From contig NZ_MJAH01000015.1 in assembly GCF_001746295.1 (NCBI RefSeq), forward strand, positions 1 to 64,000: a stretch of DNA of 64,000 bases, read 5' to 3'. A model generated the notes under the pieces. The model was not told the DNA's origin. It saw only the letters and a program-made list of their open reading frames with translations, and searched no databases. Below are positions 33,114 to 41,629 of the stretch, piece by piece (position 1 is the first letter of the stretch; each line of letters opens with the position of its first letter). This DNA is from Streptomyces sp. LUP47B (lineage in GTDB: Bacteria; Actinomycetota; Actinomycetes; Streptomycetales; Streptomycetaceae). A program made the translations under genes and the position numbers.

Positions 33114-33457
33114 GAGATCAGCTCTTTCGCGCGAGAGGGTCGTCGGGAGACGTACGTCTGCGCGCTGGCCGAAGGCCGGGGTATACGGCTTTAGAGGGCC
33201 TGCGCGTTCATCGCGCGGCAACACACCCGGTCGAAGTCGTGGTGCTGACGGGAAGGCCAGAAGGGCTCGAGGTCATGGCGACCCGTCGCGCTGCACTTCC
33301 GGAAGATGGCCATGAGCCCATTGAAGCAGACACGGGCCCGCGACAGGAGCCTTCTCTCACTGCTCGGACACTTCCCCGGCGGGCCCGCCCACCGACAACA
33401 CGCCGAGGGGCGCCCACCGTGGCCGGTGGGCGCCCCTCGGGAAGCTGAAGGCGGGGA
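33114..33457. other. 344-bp spacer downstream of glnII
   Basis: Contains the glnII terminator at its right end and, to the left, the leader of the winged-helix gene. I see no reading frame with a credible start and no further structured element in 33130-33390. Confidence 0.6.
33403..33440 (-). terminator. glnII terminator
   Basis: Perfect 16-bp stem (CCGAGGGGCGCCCACC) with loop GTGGCC, 18 bp after the glnII stop. Confidence 0.9.
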
Positions 33458-34486
33458 TCAGACCTGGCCGGCCTTCTCCAGCGCGGAGCAGCAGGTGTCG
33501 ACGATCAGCCGCGTCACCACGTACGGGTCGACATTGGCGTTCGGACGGCGGTCCTCGATGTAGCCCTTGCCGTCCTTCTCGACCTGCCACGGGATACGCA
33601 CCGAGGCACCACGGTTGGAGACACCGTAGGAGTACTCGTTCCACGGGGCGGTCTCGTGCAGGCCGGTCAGGCGGTCGTCGATGCCGGCGCCGTAGTTCTT
33701 GACGTGGTCGAGCGGCTTGGAGCCCTCACCGAGCGACTCGGCGGCGGTGATGATCGCGTCGTAGGTCTCGCGCATCGCCTTGGTGGAGAAGTTGGTGTGC
33801 GCGCCGGCGCCGTTCCAGTCGCCCTTGACCGGCTTGGGGTCGAGGGTCGCGGCGACACCGAAGTCCTCGGCGGTGCGGTAGAGCAGCCAGCGGGCCACCC
33901 ACAGGTGGTCGGAGACCTCCAGCGGGGAGACCGGGCCGACCTGGAACTCCCACTGGCCGGGCATGACCTCGGCGTTGATGCCGGAGATGGCCAGACCCGC
34001 CTTGAGGCAGTTCTCCAGGTGGGCCTCGACGATGTCACGGCCGAAGATCTCGTCGGCGCCGACACCGCAGTAGTAGCCGCCCTGCGGGGCCGGGAAGCCG
34101 CCCTTGGGGAAGCCGAGCGGGTAGCCGTCCTTGAAGAAGGTGTACTCCTGCTCGATGCCGAAGATCGGCTCCTGGGCGGCGAACTTCTCGGCGACCTCGG
34201 TGAGCGCGGCACGGGTGTTGGACTCGTGCGGCGTCATGTCGATGTTGAGGACCTCGCACAGGACGAGGATGTCGTCGCCGCCGCGGATCGGGTCCGGGCA
34301 GGAGAAGACCGGCTTGAGGACACGGTCCGAGGAGTGGCCTTCGGCCTGGTTCGTGGACGACCCGTCGAAGCCCCAGATACCCAGCTCGGCGCCCTTGGCG
34401 TCGTCCGCCAGGATCTTCGTCTTGGAACGGAGCTTGGCGGTCGGCTGGGTGCCGTCGATCCAGATGTACTCAGCCTTGAAGGTCAC
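33458..34486 (-). CDS. glnII: Glutamine synthetase type II (eukaryotic type)
   Basis: 342 aa, the usual length of GSII. Motifs: YIWIDGTQPTAKLRSKTK, GFDGSSTNQAEG, EQEYTFF, PVKGDWNGAGAHTNFSTKAM and RGASVRIPWQV. Unlike GlnA it has no adenylylation loop and is heat-labile and octameric or decameric in characterised members. Streptomyces carry both types. Control is expected through the GlnR box 100-140 bp upstream of the start. Ends in a strong terminator. Confidence 0.98.
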   Translation of the reverse strand: MTFKAEYIWIDGTQPTAKLRSKTKILADDAKGAELGIWGFDGSSTNQAEGHSSDRVLKPVFSCPDPIRGGDDILVLCEVLNIDMTPHESNTRAALTEVAEKFAAQEPIFGIEQEYTFFKDGYPLGFPKGGFPAPQGGYYCGVGADEIFGRDIVEAHLENCLKAGLAISGINAEVMPGQWEFQVGPVSPLEVSDHLWVARWLLYRTAEDFGVAATLDPKPVKGDWNGAGAHTNFSTKAMRETYDAIITAAESLGEGSKPLDHVKNYGAGIDDRLTGLHETAPWNEYSYGVSNRGASVRIPWQVEKDGKGYIEDRRPNANVDPYVVTRLIVDTCCSALEKAGQV

Positions 34487-34586
34487 GGGCCACTTCCTTC
34501 GGGGATGTGTCTACGCACTGCGGGTGCTGCGGCGCTGCGGCACTGAAACGCCGCCTCTTTGATGCCCGCGAGCCTGTCAACAGGCG

Positions 34587-34624
34587 ATTTCCCGGTCATT
34601 GCTCGAATGTGAACCCCGTGTTAC
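34587..34624 (-). promoter_or_regulatory. GlnR box upstream of glnII
   Basis: Minus strand, in order: GTAAC, 6 nt, TTCAC, 6 nt, GCAAT, 6 nt, GAAAT. Spacing is exactly that of the glnA box; two half-sites deviate from consensus. The first part (GTAACACGGGG-TTCACATTCG) also reads as an 11-bp direct repeat of PHO-box type, in line with the reported PhoP-GlnR cross-control at this promoter. Confidence 0.8.
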
Positions 34625-34743
34625 CGGGTGGTGCTGTGGCGCGATTCACGGTGTGAGCGCGGGAGCGGGTGTATCTGGCACCACTCCCGGACAGGGCGGC
34701 CAGGCCCAGTGACCCGCGTCGCCCCCTCGGCGAGACTGACCGT

Positions 34744-36009
34744 ATGACCATGCAGACGGGGAACGGCAGCTGGGGTACGAGGGCGCGGGGCATCGGGCTC
34801 GCGGCCGTGCGGGGGCTCGCGCTGGCACTGGTGACGCTGCCGGGCGCGCTGCTCGGATTCACGCTCGGCCTGGTGTCCATCTCCCTCGTCCCGGTCGGGA
34901 TCGGGGTCGTCACGACCCCCTGGGTGCTGACGGGCGTGCGTGCCTTCGCGGACTGGCGGCGGGTGCTCGCAGCCGAGTGGTACGGGGTGCGGATCCCGTC
35001 GGCGTACCGGCCGACACCGAAGAACGCCAACCCCTGGGCCCGCACCTACGCGATGCTGCTCGACCCGGCGACCTGGCGGGATCTGCGGTGGCTGCAGGTG
35101 GACATGACGGCGGGGTTCGTGACGGCGCTGTTGTCGGCGGTGCTCGTCCTCTACCCCCTGGAGGGACTGGCGGTCGCGGCCGGGCTGTGGCGGCCGCTCG
35201 TGGAGCTGGGCGGCGGCTACTGGTACGGCTTCGTGCATGTCACCGACCAGGCCTCCGCGCTGGCCGCCGGCGCCCTGGGTATCGCCCTGCTGCCCCTCGC
35301 CTTGCTCGCCCCGCGAATGCTGACCGCCCACTTCCGGCTCACCCGCGTCGTACTCGGCGCCGGTCAGGGCGAGTTGGCCGAACGCGTCCGCGTCCTGACC
35401 GAGACCCGGCGGGACGCCGTGGACACCTCCGCTGCCGAACTGCGGCGCATCGAGCGGGACCTGCACGACGGGGCGCAGGCCCGTCTGGTCGCCATGGGCA
35501 TGGACCTCGGCACCATCGAGATGCTCCTCGACAAGGACCCCGAGCAGGCGAAGCGACTCCTGGCACAGGCCCGTCAGTCCTCGGTGGACGCCCTGACCGA
35601 ACTGCGCGACCTGGTTCGCGGCATCCATCCGCCGGTGCTGGCCGAGCGCGGACTGGGCGACGCCGTACGGGCGTTGGCGCTGCGGCTGCCGGTACCGACC
35701 GAGGTGACCGTGGAGCTGGACGGCCGGCCGGACGCGCCCGTGGAGTCGGCCGCCTACTTCGCGGTCAGCGAGGTCCTCACCAACGCGGTCAAGCACTCCG
35801 GCGCCGACCGGATCTGGATCGACCTGCATCGGACCGAGGGGATGCTGCGGATCACCGTCACCGACAACGGCCGGGGCGGCGCGCTGATCACGGCCGGTTC
35901 GGGACTGGCCGGAGTGGAGCGGCGGCTGGGTACATTCGACGGCGTCCTGGCCGTCGGCTCACCCGCGGGCGGTCCCACCATGGTGACCATGGAGATCCCT
36001 TGCGCGTAG
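34744..36009 (+). CDS. Sensor histidine kinase (HisKA_3/NarL-type partner)
   Basis: 421 aa. Membrane segments at about 20-65 (two, including LVTLPGALLGFTLGLVSISL), 115-140 and 170-195, then the phosphoacceptor motif IERDLHDGAQARLV with His241, and a short HATPase domain (SEVLTNAVKHSGAD, VTDNGRGG). The ATG at 34744 is preferred to the GTG-led frame from 34669. The product would sense an unknown signal through its membrane part and phosphorylate the regulator encoded by the overlapping gene. Divergent from glnII across 257 bp. Confidence 0.9.
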   Translation: MTMQTGNGSWGTRARGIGLAAVRGLALALVTLPGALLGFTLGLVSISLVPVGIGVVTTPWVLTGVRAFADWRRVLAAEWYGVRIPSAYRPTPKNANPWARTYAMLLDPATWRDLRWLQVDMTAGFVTALLSAVLVLYPLEGLAVAAGLWRPLVELGGGYWYGFVHVTDQASALAAGALGIALLPLALLAPRMLTAHFRLTRVVLGAGQGELAERVRVLTETRRDAVDTSAAELRRIERDLHDGAQARLVAMGMDLGTIEMLLDKDPEQAKRLLAQARQSSVDALTELRDLVRGIHPPVLAERGLGDAVRALALRLPVPTEVTVELDGRPDAPVESAAYFAVSEVLTNAVKHSGADRIWIDLHRTEGMLRITVTDNGRGGALITAGSGLAGVERRLGTFDGVLAVGSPAGGPTMVTMEIPCA

Positions 36010-36653
36010 TCCTGGCCGAAGACCTCTTCCTGCTGCGCGACGGTCTCGTTCGGCTCCTTCAGGCGCACGACTTCGAGATCGCCGCGGCCGTCGAGAGCGG
36101 GCCCGAGCTGGCCCGGGCGCTGGCCGAACTGGAACCGGACGTCGCCGTGGTCGACGTCCGGCTGCCGCCGACGCACACCGACGAGGGGCTGCAGTGCGCG
36201 CTGAACGCCCGGCGGGACAGACCCGGGCTGCCGGTGCTGGTGCTGTCGCAGCACGTGGAGCAGCTGTACGCGCGCGAGTTGCTGGCCGACGGCACCGGCG
36301 GGGTGGGCTATCTGCTCAAGGACCGGGTGTTCGACGCGGAACAGTTCGTGGATGCCGTACGACGGGTCGCGGCGGGCGGTACGGCGATGGACCCGCAGGT
36401 GATCCAGCAGCTGCTGACCCGGCGGGCGGCCGACGACCAGCCGCTCGCCCGGATCACGCCCCGCGAGCGGGAGGTGCTGGAACTGATGGCACAGGGGCGG
36501 TCGAACGCGGCGATCGCCGGCAAGCTCGTCGTCACAGAACGGGCCATTGCCAAGCACACCGCCAACATCTTCGCCAAACTGGGTCTTGAGGTGTCGGACG
36601 ATGACAATCGGCGCGTGCTGGCGGTGCTCGCGTATCTCGACCAGGGCCGGTGA
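36000..36653 (+). CDS. LuxR/NarL-type response regulator
   Basis: 217 aa. Receiver domain with phosphoacceptor Asp52 in AVVDVRLP and the conserved Lys in YLLKDRV; C-terminal LuxR HTH (ITPREREVLELMAQGRSNAAIA). The start is a TTG that overlaps the kinase stop by 10 bp, which implies translational coupling; no later ATG or GTG keeps the receiver intact. Partner of the kinase upstream. Target genes unknown, but the secreted DUF1996 gene follows in the same direction 183 bp later. Confidence 0.9.
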   Translation: MRVVLAEDLFLLRDGLVRLLQAHDFEIAAAVESGPELARALAELEPDVAVVDVRLPPTHTDEGLQCALNARRDRPGLPVLVLSQHVEQLYARELLADGTGGVGYLLKDRVFDAEQFVDAVRRVAAGGTAMDPQVIQQLLTRRAADDQPLARITPREREVLELMAQGRSNAAIAGKLVVTERAIAKHTANIFAKLGLEVSDDDNRRVLAVLAYLDQGR

Positions 36654-36835
36654 GCGACCCCTCATTCTCTGTAACTCCTGCTGCTCAACGGGCTGTTGTC
36701 GGCCCGGTTCCCGGTAAACCTCTGATTTGTTTGTGGGACGGCTGAACACCCCTGGGACGGCATCCGTAAGCAAGGGAGCCGCTTCACTCCTGTCGGGCGC
36801 CTCGATGGCCCGGAAAAGGAAGTCAGAGGAGTTCC

Positions 36836-38425
36836 ATGGGACGCAATACACGTAAACGCCGCTCGTCGATGGCCAGCAAGGCCATAGCCGCGTCGGCGGC
36901 CCTAGCGCTCGGTGGGGGCGGGCTGATCTGGGCGAACTTCTACGCCTCGGCGCACGAGTCCAACAACAACGGCTGGTCTCAGAACCAGACCAAGGCCGCC
37001 GCCGCGCAGGTGGCGACCATCTCCTGCCCCGATGTCGGCCAGAAGCTGACGAATGTGCCTCAGCAGGCGCGTCAGGGTGTGGCCACCGAGCTGGCCAATC
37101 TGGACAAGCAGATCACCGAGGCCTACGCCAGGCTCGCCTCGACGCGACAGGCTCAGGCGGGTGACTCGGGCTTCGTCCAGAACGCCATCGTCGGCCCCCT
37201 GAAGGAGAAGCGGGCGGCCACGATCGACCGGATCCGCATCGACGTCCAGCGGGTCGGTGGCCAGTTCAACACGGCGCTCAGCCAGTTGGCCGCCTGCACC
37301 ACGCAGAACGCGGCCCCGCAGACCAACGCCGGCGGGAACGGCGGCCAGCAGAACGGTGGCCAGCAGAACAACGGCGGTCAGCAGCAGAACGGCGGCCAGC
37401 AAAACAACGGCGGTCAGCAGCAGAACGGTGGCCAGCAGAACGGCGGTCAGCAGCAGGGCGGCCAGCAGCAGGGCAACGGCGGTCAGGGCGGCAACGGCCC
37501 GGTGGCGGCCGACTTCGTGGACATCACCAAGGTCCAGGGCAACGCCCAGCTCGGCGTGGGAGCCAACGGCCTTCCGGCCAACGGCAACTCGGGCTCGAAG
37601 GGCAGCTTCACCACCAAGTGCGGCACCAACGCGAACAAGAACCACAACACGGACAACGTGATCGTGGCTCCCGGTGTCGCCAACGGTGCCCACCACCTGC
37701 ACGACTACGTCGGCAACCAGAGCAACGACGCCTTCGCGAGCGACCAGGAGCTGGCGGCGGCCACGACCACCTGCCAGAACCAGGGCGACAAGTCCTCGTA
37801 CTTCTGGCCGGTGCTGCGCCTCCAGGACGGTTCGCAGGACTTCGACCAGAACAACGACGGCGGTGGCAAGGAAGGCAACGTCGGCAAGATCCTGCAGGCC
37901 TCCCAGGCGCAGATCAAGTTCGTCGGCAACAAGAAGGGCAACGTCGTCGCGATGCCGACCGCCCTGCGCATCATCACCGGTGACGCGAAGGCCTTCGTCA
38001 ACGGCAACGCCAACGCCAACGTGAACTGGTCCTGCACCGGCTTCGAGAACAAGGTGCAGCTGCACGACAAGTACCCGATCTGCCCGCAGGGCAGCCAGGT
38101 GGTGCGCACGACCGACTTCCAGAGCTGCTGGGACGGTCAGAACATCGACAGCGCCAACCACCGCACCCACGTGGCGTTCGCCGCGGCCGACGGCAGTTGC
38201 GCCAACGGCTTCAAGGCAATCCCGCAGCTCCAGGTCCGGCTCGTCTACAACGTCCCGGCCCCGAAGCTGCAGAACGGCACGGTCGTCAACCCCTACGCGG
38301 TGGACACCTTCCCGGAGAACCTGCACAAGCCGATCACCGACCACAACGACTTCATCAACTTCTTCTCGCAGAACACGATGAACCAGATGGTCAACTGCAT
38401 CAACACCGGCAAGAAGTGCCAGTGA
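36836..38425 (+). CDS. Secreted DUF1996 protein with Gln/Asn/Gly-rich linker
   Basis: 529 aa. A Tat-like or long basic signal (RKRRSSMASKAIAAS...) gives a secreted protein. Residues about 60-160 are helical; 165-222 form a low-complexity Q/N/G tract; the C-terminal 300 residues are DUF1996 (GVANGAHHLHDYVGNQSNDAF, SYFWPVLR, LQVRLVYNVPAPK). DUF1996 occurs in fungi and actinomycetes in secreted proteins linked to cell-wall or polysaccharide binding, without a known reaction. Six Cys in the domain suggest disulphides. Ends in a bidirectional terminator. Confidence 0.85.
   Translation: MGRNTRKRRSSMASKAIAASAALALGGGGLIWANFYASAHESNNNGWSQNQTKAAAAQVATISCPDVGQKLTNVPQQARQGVATELANLDKQITEAYARLASTRQAQAGDSGFVQNAIVGPLKEKRAATIDRIRIDVQRVGGQFNTALSQLAACTTQNAAPQTNAGGNGGQQNGGQQNNGGQQQNGGQQNNGGQQQNGGQQNGGQQQGGQQQGNGGQGGNGPVAADFVDITKVQGNAQLGVGANGLPANGNSGSKGSFTTKCGTNANKNHNTDNVIVAPGVANGAHHLHDYVGNQSNDAFASDQELAAATTTCQNQGDKSSYFWPVLRLQDGSQDFDQNNDGGGKEGNVGKILQASQAQIKFVGNKKGNVVAMPTALRIITGDAKAFVNGNANANVNWSCTGFENKVQLHDKYPICPQGSQVVRTTDFQSCWDGQNIDSANHRTHVAFAAADGSCANGFKAIPQLQVRLVYNVPAPKLQNGTVVNPYAVDTFPENLHKPITDHNDFINFFSQNTMNQMVNCINTGKKCQ
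37333..37497 (+). repeat. Q/N/G-coding low-complexity tandem repeat
   Basis: Imperfect repeats of AACGGCGGTCAGCAGCAG type encode alternating NGGQQ and NNGGQQQ units between the helical region and DUF1996 of the secreted protein. Likely a flexible spacer and prone to length change. Confidence 0.9.
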
Positions 38426-38431
38426 CGCACT

Positions 38432-38472
38432 GAGAAAGCCGGCGGTGAGAATCTCTCACCGCCGGCTTTCTC
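38432..38472. terminator. 19-bp-stem bidirectional terminator
   Basis: GAGAAAGCCGGCGGTGAGA and its exact complement around ATC, 6 bp after the DUF1996 stop and 14 bp from the end of the convergent lipoprotein gene. The TTTCTCGTG tail gives a weak U-rich end. Confidence 0.9.
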
Positions 38473-38486
38473 GTGTTCGCGCTTCC

Positions 38487-38921
38487 TCAGTGGGCCGAAT
38501 GCGTGGCGCCCATCTTCGAGTGGTCCGTGCCCTCCTCGATGTCCCCGCCGAGCGTCTTGCGCAGCACCGTCACCGTCTTGGTGGTGTCACCGACGGCGAC
38601 CCATTTGCGGCCGACCAGGAAGTGCCCGCCGTAGTCCTTGGCGCCGTTGATCCACTCGCGCTGGCCGCGGTCGGTGGCGAAGGTGGCGATGATGAACTTG
38701 CCGTCGGCGTCCTTGGACTTCTTGCACACCGCCTGGCGCAGTTCGTCGGCGTCGATCTGGATGTTGGGCGTGCACTTCACCTCGGCGGCCAGGTGCTCCA
38801 GACTGCCGGTGGCCGCGGAGGGCACCGCGGCGGCCTTCGCGTCACCGCCGGATCCGCAGCCCGCCAGCGCCAGCACCGCGGCCGCGCCGGTCAGCGCGAG
38901 CATCGGTCGGGTCAACCTCAT
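38487..38921 (-). CDS. Small lipoprotein of unknown function
   Basis: 144 aa. Signal peptide with lipobox ALAGC (Cys22) and start ATG behind GGAGGAAC. The mature part has two Cys (VKCTPN..AVCKKSK) likely forming one disulphide, and the region GKFIIATFATDRGQREWINGAK. No family recognised. Found on the outer membrane face. Confidence 0.8.
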   Translation of the reverse strand: MRLTRPMLALTGAAAVLALAGCGSGGDAKAAAVPSAATGSLEHLAAEVKCTPNIQIDADELRQAVCKKSKDADGKFIIATFATDRGQREWINGAKDYGGHFLVGRKWVAVGDTTKTVTVLRKTLGGDIEEGTDHSKMGATHSAH

Positions 38922-39049
38922 CTGTTCCTCCGGTCACGGGTCACCTCGGACGGGCCCCGGCGGGGGTCCGTCTCCTCCCATACGGCTGCGAGGCGCGGGA
39001 CGCTCAAATTCTGGTGTCACCACGGGTACGGCTGTGCGAAAGTGTGCCG

Positions 39050-39559
39050 GTGAACGAGGACTGGGAACAGCGCGTGGTCGCCGCCTGGGCGACGTTGGAC
39101 GAGTATCCGGAGGAACGGGCGGCCGAGTTCCGGGCCCTGATCGACGCGCTCGTGGCCGAGCTGCCGGACGGCAGTCCGCTCGGTCTGTTCGAGCAGGCCT
39201 CCGCCTGGGACTCGACGGGGCACTCGGACAAGGCGGTCCCGCTGTACCGGGAGGCGCTCGCGCGGGGGCTCAGCCGGGAGAGCGGCTACAAGGGGCGGCG
39301 CGCCAAGATCCAGCTGTCCAGTTCGCTCCGGAACACGGGGCAGGCGGAGGAGGGCGTCAAGCTGCTCACTCCCGAACTGGACGGCCCGTCCGACGAGTTG
39401 GACGATGCCGTACGGGCCACCTTGGCGCTGTGCCTGTCCAGCCTCGGCCGGGACCGCGAGGGACTGTCGCTGGTCCTGGGTGCGCTCGCCCCGCATCTGC
39501 CGCGCTACCAGCGCTCGATGGCCCGCTACGCCCGCGCGCTGGTCGAACCGGAGGACTGA
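39050..39559 (+). CDS. Tetratricopeptide-repeat protein
   Basis: 169 aa. Two to three TPR units are seen: ASAWDSTGHSDKAVPLYREAL, SSLRNTGQAEEGVKLL, LALCLSSLGRDREGLSLVLG. A small acidic scaffold protein. The GTG at 39050 gives the typical VNEDWEQRVVAAWATLD start; the in-frame ATG at 39014 is possible. Probably read with the gene 49 bp downstream. Role unknown. Confidence 0.8.
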   Translation: MNEDWEQRVVAAWATLDEYPEERAAEFRALIDALVAELPDGSPLGLFEQASAWDSTGHSDKAVPLYREALARGLSRESGYKGRRAKIQLSSSLRNTGQAEEGVKLLTPELDGPSDELDDAVRATLALCLSSLGRDREGLSLVLGALAPHLPRYQRSMARYARALVEPED

Positions 39560-39608
39560 TTCACCCGGGGGGCGGTGACCAACCAACGATTCGCTCGTTC
39601 TGCTGAAC

Positions 39609-41534
39609 GTGCAGTCACAGGATGTCGCCCCGCGCCCCGCACCCGCTTCCGGCTCCGCCTCCGACCCCGTCGTCGACGTCGAACAGGCCGAGGCCGCGCT
39701 CGTCGAGCACTATCCCCGGCTGGTCCGGCTCGCCTATCTGGTGCTGCCGCCGGGCCTCGGCCGCAACCGGCGGGTCCTGACCGCGCACGCCCTCACCCAG
39801 CGTGCCCTGCCCCGGGGCCGCACGGCGACACCCGTGATCCCGGCCCAGTCGGACGGCCGCGAGGGCGACCCCGGCTACGCCTTCGTCCGCCTCCAGGTGG
39901 TGCGTACGGCCCTGGAGGCGGGCCTGCCGCTCCGGCGCAGGGCGTGGCCCAAGCGTTCCCAGCTCCCGCCGCTGCTCCCCCAGGTGTGGGGCCTGCGGCT
40001 CTTCCCGCGCTCCGGGGGCGCCGACGAACTCGCCCTGGACCAGCGCCTGTCGGCCCTGACGGGACCGGCCCGTGCCGCCTACGTCCTGCGCGGCCTGGAG
40101 AAGCTTCCCGACAGCGACGTACGCGGTCTGCTGACGGCGGCGGGCGTGGCGGACGCGGACGCGGCCCTCGACGAGGCCGACTCCGCGCAGGCCGAGTACG
40201 CCCTGCTCGACTCCCCCGAGTTCGACCCCTGCTCGCTCCAGGCCCGGCCCACCGACCTGATGCGGCGCAGGCAGCACATGAAGGCCGCGCTCGCCGCCGC
40301 GGCGGCCGTCGCCGTGTGCGGGGCGCTGCTCGGCATGCCGGGCGACGGCTGGGGACCGGACGGCGCGGCCGCACCCCCTTACGCGCAGAACCCCGCCGCC
40401 AAGGCAGCCCTGGACCCGGCCCTGCTGCTGAAGGTCCCGGCCGCCGCGTGGGAGTCCTCCGCCCGCACCGACTTCTCCGTGTGGCCCGCGCGCGGCGACC
40501 TCACCGGCGACTCGGCCCTCCTGCGCCGCGCTCTCGCTGTCTGGGCCCGCCCCGGCGAGACCGTCCAGGTCTCCGCGACCCCCGGCACCCCCTCGGGCGG
40601 CCCCTCCGGCCCGCCGCAGCTGCTGTACGCCGGAACCGTTGACAACGCGCGCGTGGTGATCCTCTACGACGGTCTGCGCATCGTCCGCTACGCCGAACCG
40701 CGGGACAACGCGAAGGGCGCCGCCCTCGACTTCGCGCGGGTCGACGGCGCCGACCGGGCGGAGGCGAGCGCGGTCGTTCTGGGCCGGGCCGACGGCAACG
40801 TCCGCTATCTGACGGCCCCTTGGGTGACCAAGGCCGCCGACCGGGACCTGCTGAAGCCGGGCTCCGACGCCACGGGCCTCGCGCTGACCGGCGGCACCAC
40901 CGCGCCGATGGCGGGCCCCGCGCAGAGCGGCCCCTGCACCTCCTGGAACGTGCTCCAGCTGACGGACGCCTCCGGCACCCGGCTGCTGACCGACCTCGGC
41001 GAACTGGTCCCGGCCCGCCTCACCACCGGCCGTCCCGGGTCCGTGAAGGACGCGTCAGGCGCGGGCGCGCTGCGCGCCTGGGCGCCGTACGCCTGCTCGC
41101 TGGGCGCGATGCGCTCCGCGGGCGTGCGCAGTGTGAACACCTGGACGTACGCGGCGCAGCCGCTGCCCGACGCGAGCGGGACGGCCGACTGGGTGTGCAC
41201 CCGGGCCGAGACCTGGCAGGGCGGCGGGGAGCGGGTGCTGGCCCAGTTCCACACGCCCGGCGGACGGTACGCGGCGGTCGCGGCGAAGGCCGAGAACGTG
41301 CCGGCGTGCGGGGCGAAGGATCCGCAGGTGCTGGCCGGGGTGCTGTGGAAGTCGGGGACCGGTACCTGGTACCTGCTGGCGGCGGGGAGCCGGGGCACGT
41401 CCTCGGTCAACGCGTCGGGCGGGATCCGTGCGACGGCGAACGGCAATCTGCTGGCCGCGAAGGCGAAGCAGGGGGCCCAGGCCGAGCTGAAGGGGACCCT
41501 GGTGGACGGGCGGGCGGTCAGCGGGCTCCGGTAG
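39609..41534 (+). CDS. Membrane protein with sigma-factor-like N-terminus
   Basis: 641 aa, GTG start. The cytoplasmic 220 residues look like a worn ECF sigma factor: ALVEHYPRLVRLAYLVLPP (region 2-like) and LTGPARAAYVLRGLEKLPDSD (region 4-like), but the DNA-contacting segments are poor. One membrane helix (about 224-244, MKAALAAAAAVAVCGALLGM) is followed by a roughly 400-residue extracellular domain with several Cys (SGPCTSWNV, YACSLGAM, DWVCTRAE, VPACGAKD). ECF groups with C-terminal membrane extensions are known in Streptomyces; whether this one binds RNA polymerase is open. No anti-sigma gene is adjacent. Confidence 0.75.
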   Translation: MQSQDVAPRPAPASGSASDPVVDVEQAEAALVEHYPRLVRLAYLVLPPGLGRNRRVLTAHALTQRALPRGRTATPVIPAQSDGREGDPGYAFVRLQVVRTALEAGLPLRRRAWPKRSQLPPLLPQVWGLRLFPRSGGADELALDQRLSALTGPARAAYVLRGLEKLPDSDVRGLLTAAGVADADAALDEADSAQAEYALLDSPEFDPCSLQARPTDLMRRRQHMKAALAAAAAVAVCGALLGMPGDGWGPDGAAAPPYAQNPAAKAALDPALLLKVPAAAWESSARTDFSVWPARGDLTGDSALLRRALAVWARPGETVQVSATPGTPSGGPSGPPQLLYAGTVDNARVVILYDGLRIVRYAEPRDNAKGAALDFARVDGADRAEASAVVLGRADGNVRYLTAPWVTKAADRDLLKPGSDATGLALTGGTTAPMAGPAQSGPCTSWNVLQLTDASGTRLLTDLGELVPARLTTGRPGSVKDASGAGALRAWAPYACSLGAMRSAGVRSVNTWTYAAQPLPDASGTADWVCTRAETWQGGGERVLAQFHTPGGRYAAVAAKAENVPACGAKDPQVLAGVLWKSGTGTWYLLAAGSRGTSSVNASGGIRATANGNLLAAKAKQGAQAELKGTLVDGRAVSGLR

Positions 41535-41629
41535 AGCTGGTCGATGTGCCCGCAGTGGCGTGCGTGTATGTGAAAGCCGCTGGTCGATCCAGCCCGTTCC
41601 AGGCCGGATCCGATCGGTAAGGTGTTCGT

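Noticed and set aside
33376..33398. TTGTCGGTG on the minus strand downstream of glnII, possible damage promoter
   Set aside because: The upstream element fits, but at N8 the sequence is CGCCGG, with no TANNNT -10, and it lies next to a terminator arm.
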